Shown here in pieces: positions 43,159-52,365 of a stretch of 64,000 nucleotides of DNA; the stretch's first letter is position 1; each line of letters begins with the position of its first letter. Source of the stretch: Candidatus Pelearchaeum maunauluense (lineage in GTDB: Archaea; Thermoproteota; Nitrososphaeria_A; Caldarchaeales; Caldarchaeaceae); the NCBI GenBank assembly GCA_030059675.1, contig JANVYQ010000001.1:1-64000 (forward strand), in the 5' to 3' direction. A model generated the notes under the pieces. The model was not told the DNA's origin, did no database searches, and saw nothing but the letters and a program-made list of their open reading frames with translations. Both the position numbers and the translations under genes were made by a program.

Positions 43159-44943
43159 TTATGCGGAGACGGGTGTCTCCGTCGCGAGTTTCCTGAAGCT
43201 CTCCTCCACGCTCCTCTCCAGCTCGTCAATCTCATGCAAGGCATCGTTCCTAACCTCGTACTTCGCTCTTATCATCCTAGCTATTATCGGCAGCGCCCTT
43301 ATGCTGCTCAGCTGAACCCCCCGCCTGAGAGCCTCCTCAGCCAGCTTGTGGAACTTCACAAAGAGTCTTAGGAGCTTGACCTGCTTGGGCGGTGGGCAGT
43401 ACGCGTCAACCTCATCGTAGGCGCTCTGCTGTAGGTAGCCCTCGCGTATCATCCTAGCAACGTCAAGTATCAGCTTCTCCTCGTCGGGGAGAGCCTCTGG
43501 GCCTAGCAGCCTAACTATCTCCAGAAGCTCCTCCTCGCGCTGGAGAAGCCTATAAGCCTCGTGGCGAAGCTCCAGCCACTCCTGGCTCACGTCAGAATGC
43601 CACCACTTGCTGACAGTCTCCACATAAGCCGAATATGATGTTATCCAGTTTATCGCTGGATAGTGCCGCGTGTAAGCGAGGTTAGCGTCAAGCGCCCAGA
43701 ATGTCCTGATGAAGCGCATCGTGTGGGTTGTCACTGGCTCTGTGAAGTCTCCTCCTGGCGGGCTCACCGCACCAACGAGTGTTACGCTCCCCACGCGCGG
43801 CGGTTTGCCCAACGTATTCACCCTCCCAGCCCTCTCGTAGAACTCAGCCAGCCTACTCGCGAGGTAGCTGGGATAACCCTCCTCAGCAGGCATCTCCTCA
43901 AGCCTCCCACTAATCTCGCGGAGCGCCTCAGCCCACCTACTAGTAGAGTCTGCAACCAGCAGGACATCATAGCCCATGTCGCGGTAGAACTCAGCCATGG
44001 TTACACCCGTGTATATACTTGCCTCGCGAGCCGCTACCGGCATGTTGCTGGTGTTAGCTATAAGCACGGTCCTCTCCATAAGCGGCCTACCCGTAGCTGG
44101 GTCGGTAAGCTCAGGGAACTTGGTCAGAACCTCAGACTCCTCATTACCCCGCTCACCACAGCCAATGTGGAAGATTACCTTGGCATCACTCCACTTAGCC
44201 AGCTGGTGGAGCGTAACCGTCTTACCCGTTCCGAATGCTCCTGGTATGCAGCCTGTTCCTCCTTTGGCCATTGGGAAGAATGTGTCTATGACGCGCTGGC
44301 CTGTTATGAGTGGTACTTCTGGGTTTAGGCGGCTCTTGAATGGCCTTGCGCGCCTGACTGGCCATCTATGGTATAGCTTCAGCTCGTTCTTGCCCTCCTT
44401 GGTCTCCACCGTCGCTATAACATCCTCTATCGTGTATTCACCTTCTCCAGCTATGTCGGTAATCTTCCCAGGCTTGGCGTCAGGTGGGACCATTATCCTA
44501 GTCTCTATCAGTGGCGTCTCCTTAACCGTCCCTATGATGTCGTTGGGCCCTACCTCGTCGCCCTTCTTTACCGTTGGTGTGAAGTGCCACTTCTTGTCGC
44601 GGGGGAGTGGGTCTACCTGTATCCCCCTCCGTATGAAGCCACTCTTGCTCACTTCGGCTATCCTGTCCAAGGGGCGTTGAACGCCGTCGTAGACGCTTCC
44701 TATCATACCAGGGCCTAGGGCTACCGAGAGGGGGAGGCCAGTCGCTATAACAGGCTCCCCTGGCTTGAGGCCGCTGGTGTTCTCATATACCTGGATGAAG
44801 GCTATGTCTCCTGTTAGCTTGATTATCTCCCCTATGAGACGCTCCTCACCAACGTAAACGGTCTCATACATCTTAGCCCCCATCATCCCGTCTGCGCGCA
44901 CAGCAGGCCCAGCTACCCAGATTATCCTACCCTTCGGAGGCAA
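43159..44943 (-). CDS. atpA: A-type ATP synthase catalytic subunit A
   Basis: Catalytic subunit of the archaeal ATP synthase head, 594 residues. Walker A is [15 protein letters not shown], catalytic Glu lies in [12 protein letters not shown], and Walker B in [19 protein letters not shown]. The A-specific non-homologous region (~110-200) is present with [14 protein letters not shown]. No intein. Starts at ATG 44943 after a TATA-like CTTAAAA ~40 nt upstream, so transcription probably begins directly at atpA: the stalk subunits I, K, E, C and F must be encoded elsewhere. Confidence 0.97.
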   Translation of the reverse strand: MPPKGRIIWVAGPAVRADGMMGAKMYETVYVGEERLIGEIIKLTGDIAFIQVYENTSGLKPGEPVIATGLPLSVALGPGMIGSVYDGVQRPLDRIAEVSKSGFIRRGIQVDPLPRDKKWHFTPTVKKGDEVGPNDIIGTVKETPLIETRIMVPPDAKPGKITDIAGEGEYTIEDVIATVETKEGKNELKLYHRWPVRRARPFKSRLNPEVPLITGQRVIDTFFPMAKGGTGCIPGAFGTGKTVTLHQLAKWSDAKVIFHIGCGERGNEESEVLTKFPELTDPATGRPLMERTVLIANTSNMPVAAREASIYTGVTMAEFYRDMGYDVLLVADSTSRWAEALREISGRLEEMPAEEGYPSYLASRLAEFYERAGRVNTLGKPPRVGSVTLVGAVSPPGGDFTEPVTTHTMRFIRTFWALDANLAYTRHYPAINWITSYSAYVETVSKWWHSDVSQEWLELRHEAYRLLQREEELLEIVRLLGPEALPDEEKLILDVARMIREGYLQQSAYDEVDAYCPPPKQVKLLRLFVKFHKLAEEALRRGVQLSSIRALPIIARMIRAKYEVRNDALHEIDELERSVEESFRKLATETPVSA

Positions 44944-45050
44944 ACCATCACCTCACCACGTCGTCGGTTGATTTGCCATATTCAACTTTTAAGTCATTCC
45001 CCGCCTAGGGATGCGATTATAGGGGCCTAGACGTATCCCTGTAATTTCGT

Positions 45051-46418
45051 TTACTTCAATTTTAGCGGTTCAACGGCTTCTGGTGGTGAGGCGCCTAGCC
45101 TCTCCCATAGACGCTCAACAGCCCCCAGAACCTCCTTCTCGGCCTCTTCCTGCGCAACCTTCAGCAGGCGTTGATTCTCCGCTATAAGCTCGCCATCCAC
45201 GAAGACATGCGTTACGTCCCCGCCTTTTATCCCGTTGACTATGTAGTTGTATGGTGAGCCTGTGAGTGGTGTGGCCAGGATTTTGGGCCGTATTATGATG
45301 ATGTCTGCTTTCTTCCCTGGCTCTAGGGAGCCCAGCTCTCTAAGGCCATAGGCGCGGGCTGCATCCACCGTGGCCATCTCCACCATCTTCTGCGCCGAGA
45401 CAACACCAGGGTCGCGGCGCGCTACTCTGTGAAGTAGGAAGCAGGAGCGCATGTTCTCAAACATGTCAAAGACGTACCCGTCGTTCCCAAGGCTTACGTT
45501 AACACCGTTAGCCAGCATCTCTGGCAACGGCTGCACACCAACGGCGTTGAGCATGTTGCTCATAGGGTTGTGCGCGACGTTGGTCTTCGTCTCGCTGAGC
45601 AGTTTTATCTCCTCAACGCTTAGATGGACGCAGTGAGCCAACACCGCGCGCTCAGAGAGGAGACCAACATCACGCAGCCGCTCAACCGTCCTCTTACCAT
45701 ATCTCTCTATGTTGTGGTAAACGTCGTTGGGGCCTTCCGAGACGTGTATGGTTAGTGGGGCGTTGTATTTCTCGGCCGCCTCAACTCCAGACCTTATGAG
45801 GTCGTCGCTAATCGTGAATGATGCGTGTAGGCTTATCATGCCTATTGCTCTTCCTTTGTCGCCGCGTTTGAGGAACCGTATATTCTCCCCAAGGCCGCGG
45901 CGTCCCTCTTCCTCGCTTCTTCTCTCGGTTGCCTCAAATGAGATTACCCCGCGTATTCCTACCCTATTCACCGCCTCCGCTATCCTGTCCAGCGAGCCTT
46001 CTATTCCGTTGGGTGCTGAGTATGTGTCGGCGAAGGTTGTTGTTCCGCTTAGGGCGAACTCCATGCACGCCGCGAGCGCTGTTGCGTATGCGTCGTCATT
46101 ATTCAGCTTCTCGTCAAGCGGCCACCATACGCGCTGGAGTATCTGGAGGAAGTCGCTGGGCTGCTTTATGTTGAGCGCAGCCCCTCTAAGGGCTATTCCG
46201 TATAGATGCGTATGTGCGCATATCAGTCCAGGCATCACTATGCTATTACGTGCTTCAATAATCCTGTCAGGCTTTCCATAGCGTAGAACCTCATCCACTC
46301 CCCCTACTGCAGCTATCCTATCGCCCTCAATCATCACAGCGCCTCCACCCACCACGCGGCGGCCAGCATCCATGGTAACAACTAGCCCATCCCTGATGAG
46401 CGTCCTCTCGCTAGGCAT
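45051..46418 (-). CDS. SsnA-like aminohydrolase (amidohydrolase family)
   Basis: A 455-residue metal-dependent deaminase. GLICAHTHLYG gives the HxH metal ligands, TIHVSEG and LAHCVHLS the further His, and SLGNDGYVFDMF the catalytic Asp. The GNDG form and FDMFENMR resemble SsnA (selenium/molybdenum hydroxylase-linked) more than MtaD/AtzA, though S-adenosylhomocysteine/methylthioadenosine deaminase cannot be excluded. It fits the nucleobase-metabolism theme of 45-64 kb, which includes a xanthine-dehydrogenase-like gene. Confidence 0.82.
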   Translation of the reverse strand: MPSERTLIRDGLVVTMDAGRRVVGGGAVMIEGDRIAAVGGVDEVLRYGKPDRIIEARNSIVMPGLICAHTHLYGIALRGAALNIKQPSDFLQILQRVWWPLDEKLNNDDAYATALAACMEFALSGTTTFADTYSAPNGIEGSLDRIAEAVNRVGIRGVISFEATERRSEEEGRRGLGENIRFLKRGDKGRAIGMISLHASFTISDDLIRSGVEAAEKYNAPLTIHVSEGPNDVYHNIERYGKRTVERLRDVGLLSERAVLAHCVHLSVEEIKLLSETKTNVAHNPMSNMLNAVGVQPLPEMLANGVNVSLGNDGYVFDMFENMRSCFLLHRVARRDPGVVSAQKMVEMATVDAARAYGLRELGSLEPGKKADIIIIRPKILATPLTGSPYNYIVNGIKGGDVTHVFVDGELIAENQRLLKVAQEEAEKEVLGAVERLWERLGASPPEAVEPLKLK

Positions 46419-46433
46419 CCAGCTACACCAACA

Positions 46434-47456
46434 CTATACTGATGCTATCTTCTTGATTACGTACTCGGCGTTTCCGCTCAGCGGGAGTAGTAGCGGCGAC
46501 GTGCAGCCGTGTTGCATGTATTCCTCGACCTTGGCCTTCACATCCTCAACTGTTCCTGAAGCGGTTATCAGCCTTACAACATCATCGGGAACTATCTCGC
46601 TGGCCTTCTCAATACCTCCAGGCTTAGCTGGCCAGCCCCCCATCACTTCCTGAACCTCCCTAATCAAATCCTCACTAACGCCACTGGCTTTCATGATATG
46701 CGGCTGCTGGCCCAGCGTCATGGTAACATGCTTCTTCGCCAGCTTTATCGCCTTGTCAGCATCCTCCTCCATGGAGCAGGCTATAAGCTGCGGCCTGTCT
46801 ATCTCTTCCAGCTTTCTGCCAGCCTTTGCTGCTCCCTCCCTGATGCGCTCAAGAGCCTTGTCGTTATACTGTGGTGAGACTAGGTAGTTTAGGAGCACTC
46901 CATCAGCTATCTCGCCTGCTAGGCGCATCATCTCAAAGCCTGTAGCGCCGATGTATATCGGAATATTGCGCGGCTTCTCCCCAGCTCCGTGAAGCACATC
47001 TAGGCGAACTCCACGCATCTTGACAAACTCGCCCTCGTAATCTACGGTCTCCATCCTGAAGAGCCGCCGTATAACCTCTACATACTCCCGCATACACTTC
47101 AACGGCTTCTTCCTCTCAATCCCAACCTTCCACGCCAGCGGATCCCACCAGGCGCCGAGGCCCAGCATCACGCGCCCGTCAGAGAGCTCGTCAAGCGTGG
47201 CGAAGGTCTGGGCTATGAGGGCGGCGTTCCTAGTCCATGTGTTTACCACACCAGCCCCTATCTTGATTCTCTTGGTATCGGTAGCTATCGCGGCCATCGG
47301 TATTAGGGCATCCCTAGCAAGCCTTGACTCGGCAATCCATACAGACTCAAACCCATTCTCCTCGGCAATCTGAGAATACCTAACCATCTCCCGCACATGC
47401 ATATCCTGCAAATAGAGGCCTAAGCGTGGAATTGAAGCCATAACACCAAAAACCAA
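46434..47456 (-). CDS. F420-dependent LLM-class oxidoreductase (Mer-like)
   Basis: A 340-residue luciferase-like TIM barrel. GFESVWIAESRLARDALIPMA, GAGVVNTWTRNAALIAQTFATLDELSDGRVMLGLG and PIYIGATGFEMMRLAGEIADGVLL are strong marks of the methylenetetrahydromethanopterin-reductase-like group using F420. It may act in one-carbon transfer or in another F420 oxidoreduction. ATG at 47456 or at MASIPRLGLYLQD (47438) are both possible starts. It lies 15 nt upstream of the SsnA-like gene, so the two are likely cotranscribed. Confidence 0.87.
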   Translation of the reverse strand: MVFGVMASIPRLGLYLQDMHVREMVRYSQIAEENGFESVWIAESRLARDALIPMAAIATDTKRIKIGAGVVNTWTRNAALIAQTFATLDELSDGRVMLGLGAWWDPLAWKVGIERKKPLKCMREYVEVIRRLFRMETVDYEGEFVKMRGVRLDVLHGAGEKPRNIPIYIGATGFEMMRLAGEIADGVLLNYLVSPQYNDKALERIREGAAKAGRKLEEIDRPQLIACSMEEDADKAIKLAKKHVTMTLGQQPHIMKASGVSEDLIREVQEVMGGWPAKPGGIEKASEIVPDDVVRLITASGTVEDVKAKVEEYMQHGCTSPLLLPLSGNAEYVIKKIASV

Positions 47457-47530
47457 ACACTACGTAATAATCATTACCCACGAATCCTATCAAGCTTTAT
47501 CCGCGCAATCTTGGATAAGTTCCACTTACC

Positions 47531-47920
47531 TTATTTATTCACCAATACATAATTCTCATCCACAAGTCTCTGAAAGAGCTTCTCAACGTATCCCTTAAAA
47601 CCTATCCTATCGTAGAGAACCCTATAACCCAGCACCAAGCCGGAGAGAAACGTACCAGGCTTTAGATTATCTTGAAACTGCCTAACATCCATTACATGGA
47701 CATCAAAGGCTCTACTTCCTCCGCTGGCTCTTAGTAGCTTTATGCTTAGCTCCGTCTCCTTAGACAGCTTCTTCTCAAAACTTAGCTCCTCATCAACAAC
47801 TACTAAAACATCAATATCGCCAGACCGTATATCATAATATACACTACTCCCAAACACAGCGACAACCAATAACCTACCCCCGAACAACTCCCTAGCGCTA
47901 CTCACTACACTGTTAAACAT
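47531..47920 (-). CDS. MNT-type nucleotidyltransferase (antitoxin), second pair
   Basis: A 129-residue minimal nucleotidyltransferase: VFGSSVYYDIRSGDIDVLVV supplies GS and the DID acidic pair; a later Asp in FDVHVMDVRQF completes the triad. It starts with ATG 47920, overlapping the end of an upstream HEPN gene that is now broken. The antitoxin therefore seems to persist without an active toxin. Length and motif are normal for the family. Confidence 0.85.
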   Translation of the reverse strand: MFNSVVSSARELFGGRLLVVAVFGSSVYYDIRSGDIDVLVVVDEELSFEKKLSKETELSIKLLRASGGSRAFDVHVMDVRQFQDNLKPGTFLSGLVLGYRVLYDRIGFKGYVEKLFQRLVDENYVLVNK

Positions 47921-48347
47921 CTATGCCGTTTCTCCTCAGGTATGTTAGAACAGCCTCAACAACCTTCCCAGCCATTTCAATAGCGTTAGAAGATTTCTCT
48001 GCATTAACGTATTCTGACGGAGATACTACATCCTCATTCAAGATGAATGGATACCTGCTCCTAGTATAGTATTCCTGCAACTTTTCCAACGCTTCCAGAA
48101 TAATGTTGAAATTCTCCTCTCATTCATCTTGGAATATCTTCAGAAACTCGTTGGCAAGGCGTGGGCCATAATTATAGATATACTCACCCCGCGATTCAAT
48201 CATAGCCTTAACCGCCTTCTCTACCGATTGCTGAGCGAAGAAGACGGCGGATGGAAAATCACCCATACCATGCACCTTCTTAGCCCTCTCCAAGTCTTTG
48301 ATGGCCTAGCGCATATATTCGCGGGCGAATTTTCTGAATAGACTCAT
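47913..48347 (-). pseudogene. HEPN toxin gene with two in-frame stops
   Basis: The 145-codon frame from ATG 48347 reads SLFRKFAREYMR, then TAG (48306-48308), then AIKDLERAKKVHGMG, PSAVFFAQQSVEKAVKAMIE (the HEPN helix), then TGA (48120-48122), then ENFNIILEALEKLQEYY and RSRYPFI. Its end overlaps the nucleotidyltransferase start by 8 nt, the standard pair layout. One TAG and one TGA without frameshift show a decayed toxin. The RX4-6H motif is not seen even in the restored sequence, so it might have been of the non-RNase branch. Confidence 0.78.
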
Positions 48348-48367
48348 AATTCTGATGGATAAGTTAT

Positions 48368-50140
48368 CTACTCAGCCAGCCAGGGTACGAATTTCTGCTG
48401 ATTCACGTCGAATATTCCTTTGTCGGTTATTCTTGCGTGTGGGATTACTGAAAGGGTTAGTAGGTTGGGGAGAGGCATGTATGGGTGGTCTAGCACGCCC
48501 ATCTCCTTGAATGCCCTTCTCAGGTTCTTCATCTTCTCCGCTATCGTCTCGAAATTCTCCTCCGACATCAGTCCTGCTACTGGTAGCTCAATCTTTGCCA
48601 ACACCTTGGAGTTCTTTACGGCGGCTATTCCTCCTCGGCTCTCAATCACCAGCGAGGCTGCTCTATGCATGTCGCGCGTATCTGTTCCCACTACTATGAG
48701 ATTATGCGCATCGTGAGCGACTGTTGAGGCTATCGCTCCCTGTTTGATTAGGTTGCGTGCAAATCCCACCCCCCTGCCACCTGTCTTCCCATGCCTCTCA
48801 AAGACCAGCACCAACGCTATATTGTCCAGAACAAACCTGCCGTCCCTAACCTCGATCTCAACACGTCCAATTCTGGTGAGAATCATCTCTAGGAAAGCTG
48901 CGGCGGGGTTCTCAAGCTCACCAGAGTAGGAGGCGAAGTCTATCGCGTTGACGGCTACCTTACCGTTCTGTATGGGTGGCTTCACTTCAAAGTCCCTCTC
49001 GCTTAGGGCGAGGAGCTTCACCGTGTCCAGAGCTCTACGGTCAAACCTCCTCTCTGGAATCTCCACAACCAGCCGCCCATCCTTGGCCACGACCCTACCA
49101 TCTGCTATGACCATGCTAACGCTGAACTTCTCCAAGCTCCTTAGAAGAACAATGTCAGCAACCTTCCCAGGAGCTATAGCGCCTAAGTTAAACATACGCA
49201 TATGCAGCGCAGGCCTGAGCGTAGCGCTCCTAACAGCCTCTACAGGGTCCATACCAGCCTCAATAACAGCCCTGATGACGTGGTCAAGATGCCCAGTCTC
49301 GCGCAGGTTATCAGGCATAACGTCGTCTGTTACCAGGATAATGTTCCAGGGGTTTGGAAGCTTCTTAAGCTCTGCTATGAATTTCTTGACGTCTAGTATG
49401 TAGGGGCCGCGTAGTTTTAGGTACATCCCAGCCCTAAGCTTCTCTAAAGCGGTCTCTACGGTGAAGTTTTCGTGGTCTGCCTCTGGGCCTGCAGCAGCGT
49501 AGGCGTTTAGCCTAGCTCCTGAGAGGAGGACGCAGTGGCCGTCTATCACAGCCCCGCGCCTATGCCCTATCTCAATCATGCGTATCATCTTCGGGCTGTT
49601 GGAAAGAACCCCCTCATAGTCCATCACCTCTCCCAGGCCAACGATTCCATCCCAACCAAGCATCTCCTCAACATCTTCAGGCGTTATCTCGGCACCAGCG
49701 GTTACCGCCTGCGACTCCGGAACACAGGTGGGCGCGAAGAAGTATATCTTGAGCGGAAGGCCGCGGCCGTTCTCCAGCATCATGCGCACACCCTCCTTGC
49801 CAAGCACATTCGCTATCTCATGCGGGTCCGCGCATACTGTGGTGGTTCCGCGTGGGAGCACAGCCTCCGCGAACCTTGCTGGCGTTATCATGCTACTCTC
49901 TATATGGAGGTGCGTGTCTATCAGGCCTGGAACCGCTATAGCCCCGTCCCCATCTATAACCTCATCAGCATCCCGCACCTCATCACCAACATAAACAATC
50001 CTATCACGGTAAACACCAATACCAGACCTCAGTATCTCGCCTGAAAAGACGTTAAGCACATCCACATTCTTTATGAAGAGCGTCAGCCTCCTCTTCCCAA
50101 GCGCTGCCTCAATAATCTCAGAAACACTCGGCTGCGACAT
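48368..50140 (-). CDS. ade: Adenine deaminase
   Basis: Ade converts adenine to hypoxanthine and ammonia. The 590-residue protein has DTHLHIESSMITPARFAEAVLPRG with the metal-binding HxH, ADPHEIANVLG, DGHCVLLSG and LVTDDVMPDNLRETGHLDHV, all diagnostic for bacterial/archaeal Ade. The C-terminal domain (TGGRGVGFARNLIKQGAIAS, DAHNLIVVGTD) is complete. Length fits. It lies in a nucleobase-use region with an aminohydrolase, a pyrimidinase-like hydrolase and nucleoside transporter genes. Confidence 0.95.
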   Translation of the reverse strand: MSQPSVSEIIEAALGKRRLTLFIKNVDVLNVFSGEILRSGIGVYRDRIVYVGDEVRDADEVIDGDGAIAVPGLIDTHLHIESSMITPARFAEAVLPRGTTTVCADPHEIANVLGKEGVRMMLENGRGLPLKIYFFAPTCVPESQAVTAGAEITPEDVEEMLGWDGIVGLGEVMDYEGVLSNSPKMIRMIEIGHRRGAVIDGHCVLLSGARLNAYAAAGPEADHENFTVETALEKLRAGMYLKLRGPYILDVKKFIAELKKLPNPWNIILVTDDVMPDNLRETGHLDHVIRAVIEAGMDPVEAVRSATLRPALHMRMFNLGAIAPGKVADIVLLRSLEKFSVSMVIADGRVVAKDGRLVVEIPERRFDRRALDTVKLLALSERDFEVKPPIQNGKVAVNAIDFASYSGELENPAAAFLEMILTRIGRVEIEVRDGRFVLDNIALVLVFERHGKTGGRGVGFARNLIKQGAIASTVAHDAHNLIVVGTDTRDMHRAASLVIESRGGIAAVKNSKVLAKIELPVAGLMSEENFETIAEKMKNLRRAFKEMGVLDHPYMPLPNLLTLSVIPHARITDKGIFDVNQQKFVPWLAE

Positions 50141-50211
50141 TTTCCGACTTTCCAGTAGATGTTCTTATAAAGATTTAGGGGTCGTCTTTTTAACGCTTTT
50201 AAGTTATGTAC

Positions 50212-50636
50212 TCACTTGCGAATATCTAACCGTGTATTAAATGGTCTTTTCTGTAATTCTATCTCTATCTCTTTTTCACGGCGTGCAAACATTACATCAA
50301 CATTCATTAGCTCTCCTGCGGCGATTGTGAGGCAATCAATAAAGGATATAGCCCGCTGACATTTTAATAACACGGCTCTCTCTAAATTTCTTGCACACCA
50401 ATAACTCTTACATAACCAGAGAGGATTAATTTATCTACGATTTCCAAAGCCTTTACCCAACCTACCTTCCTGCATATAAGATATTTTAGTTCTGCCATGT
50501 TAAACTCCGTAGTTAATGCTTTAACATTATGCTCTCTTGGAAGATGCTACAATCTCCTTCCTAGCTCTGTTCCCGCGACAAGTTCAACTAAGACGCTAGT
50601 ATCAAATATTATATCGCCTCGCAATACGTTCTTCAT
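50212..50636 (-). pseudogene. VapC PIN-domain toxin, decayed
   Basis: From ATG 50636 the frame gives GDIIFDTSVLVELVAGTELG with the first PIN Asp, then TAG at 50547-50549, then EFNMAELKYLICRKVGW. A frameshift near 50390 is needed to continue to ISFIDCLTIAAGELM and FARREKEIEIE, the last PIN motif, ending at TGA 50212. One stop and one frameshift destroy the RNase. The 3' part of a VapB-like gene lies directly upstream. Confidence 0.72.
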
Positions 50637-50848
50637 CTTTTCTCCTCTCTTCATACAGTTCTTCAACACTTAATCCTGACACTGAACCCACTACAGAACT
50701 AAGCAGTTCAGGCCTCCGCTCTTCAAGGCTCATAAGATATTGTATAACTTTAGGTTAAACTTACGGCCGTACCTTTCTTGCAGTTTAACAGCTAAGCGGG
50801 TAAGCATTTCTTTTGTTGTTTTGGATATTTTTATGCTTATGGACAGCC
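50615..50848 (-). pseudogene. VapB-like antitoxin, decayed
   Basis: On the minus strand RLSISIKISKTTKEMLTRLA, then VKLQERYGRKFNLKLYNIL, give the N-terminal DNA-binding part; after a frameshift at ~50735 RRPELLSSVVGSVSGLSVEE and LYEERRKDEERI continue and overlap the vapC start. No usable start codon remains. The pattern is a VapB with AbrB/RHH-like N-terminus and a C-terminal toxin-binding tail. Confidence 0.6.
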
Positions 50849-50922
50849 TTATTCACCTACTATATCGTAGTTGTGTGATGCTTCATATATTTTAAAATAT
50901 GCATTTGGTATGTGAATGTTGT

Positions 50923-52320
50923 ATGCTTGATTTGGTTATTAGGGGCGGTAATGTTGCGACGGAGTTTGGTATTTTCCAAGCTGATATAGGGGTTGAGGAG
51001 GGTAGGATTTCTAAGGTTGCGCGTCTGGTTGAGGAGCCTGCTGAGAGGATAATCAACGCGGGTGGGAAGCTGGTAATCCCAGGGGGTATTGATGGCCATG
51101 TCCATTTCGCCATGCATTATAGCGATGGTGTCTATACTGCGGATGACTTCTATAGCGGCACCGTCGCGGCTGCGTGTGGAGGAATAACCACTGTGATAGA
51201 CTTTGCAACACCAGAACGTGGTCAGTCGTTTATTGATGCTTTTGTCAGTAGGCGGCGCCAGGCTGATGGTGAGGTGGCTGTAGATTATGGGCTGCATTTA
51301 TCGGTAGTGAGCGCAGATGCGCGGCGTTTGGCCGAGTTGGAAGAGCTGTATAACAAGCATGGGGTTGCGAGCATTAAGGTCTTCACCGCCTACCGTAGGC
51401 GTGGCCTCATGCTGGATGATGGAGCTATACTGGATGTTCTCCGCGAGGCTTCCAGGCTGGGAACACTAGTTCTCGCCCACTGCGAGAATGAGGACATCAT
51501 AAACCGTAATGTTGAGCGGTTCCTATCTAAGGGGAAGACGGGTGTAGAGTATCATGGGTTGAGCAGGCCTGACTATGTTGAGGCCGAGGCTATTCGCCGT
51601 CTCTCGTTCTTCACGGGCTTGACAGGCGCTATGCTACTGGTTGTCCACCTCTCCTCTGGTATGGGTCTTGAGGCTGTGAGAGAAGCGCGGCGCGGTGGTG
51701 CTAGGGTTTATGCCGAGACATGCCCCCATTACCTAATGTTTGACGACTCGGTCTATCGGAGTAAAGACGCGGCGCTCTATCTAATGTCCCCGCCTCTCAA
51801 GAGTCCGCGTGATAGGGAGGCTCTCTGGGATGGTGTGGTTAAGGGTGGGATAACGGTAATGGGGAGCGACCACGCCTGCTTTACGGCCAAGGTTAAGAGA
51901 CGTTCAGAAATCTTCACAGAGATTCCAGGCGGCGTTCAGGGAACAGAGAACATAATACCCATACTCTACTCCGAGGGCGTTGCTAAGGGACGTTTATCTA
52001 TTGAGCGCTTCGTCGCGCTAGTCTCAGCAAATCCAGCAAAGCTGTACGGACTATACCCGTGTAAGGGCGCGATACTCCCAGGCTCCGACGCCGACTTAAC
52101 GATAATAGACCCGAACATGAAGGTTAAGCTAGGCAGGGACGCGATGCACAGTAGGCTTGACCACTCCATCTATGAAGGTATTGAGGTTAGGGGCTATCCT
52201 ACGGAAGTCGTATCACGGGGCCGTGTTATAGTTGAGAACCGTGAGTTCGTAGGGCAGAGGGGGTGGGGGCGATACCTAGCTAGGAGAGGAAACCCGAAAA
52301 CAGTAGAGGGTTTACAGTGA
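50923..52320 (+). CDS. Dihydropyrimidinase/hydantoinase family hydrolase
   Basis: A cyclic-amide hydrolase starting at the ATG of MLDLVIRGGNV (50923; a 24-nt longer start at 50899 exists). GGIDGHVHFAMHYSDG gives HxH, SIKVFTAYRRRG the carboxylated Lys that bridges the metals, CPHYLMFDDSVY a His ligand, and MGSDHACFTAK the catalytic Asp. Members open dihydropyrimidines, hydantoins or allantoin. The 465-residue length is normal. With BmpA-type transport genes directly downstream, it may act on an imported nucleobase product. Confidence 0.88.
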   Translation: MLDLVIRGGNVATEFGIFQADIGVEEGRISKVARLVEEPAERIINAGGKLVIPGGIDGHVHFAMHYSDGVYTADDFYSGTVAAACGGITTVIDFATPERGQSFIDAFVSRRRQADGEVAVDYGLHLSVVSADARRLAELEELYNKHGVASIKVFTAYRRRGLMLDDGAILDVLREASRLGTLVLAHCENEDIINRNVERFLSKGKTGVEYHGLSRPDYVEAEAIRRLSFFTGLTGAMLLVVHLSSGMGLEAVREARRGGARVYAETCPHYLMFDDSVYRSKDAALYLMSPPLKSPRDREALWDGVVKGGITVMGSDHACFTAKVKRRSEIFTEIPGGVQGTENIIPILYSEGVAKGRLSIERFVALVSANPAKLYGLYPCKGAILPGSDADLTIIDPNMKVKLGRDAMHSRLDHSIYEGIEVRGYPTEVVSRGRVIVENREFVGQRGWGRYLARRGNPKTVEGLQ

Positions 52321-52335
52321 ATATGCTACAATATA

Positions 52336-52343
52336 CTTAAATA
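52336..52343 (+). promoter_or_regulatory. Putative TATA box of the nucleoside transporter operon
   Basis: CTTAAATA lies 23-30 nt before the bmpA ATG (52366), so leaderless transcription of the four-gene operon (52366-57395) is likely. Confidence 0.5.
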
Positions 52344-52365
52344 CAATCTGTGTAAGTAAGTTGAT

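Noticed and set aside
43663-44328. Frames of 220+ codons opposite atpA
   Set aside because: Antisense shadows of the highly conserved ATP synthase gene, no family resemblance.
48129-48341. 70-codon + strand frame near 48.2 kb
   Set aside because: It is the reverse strand of the HEPN relic, whose restored frame has family motifs.
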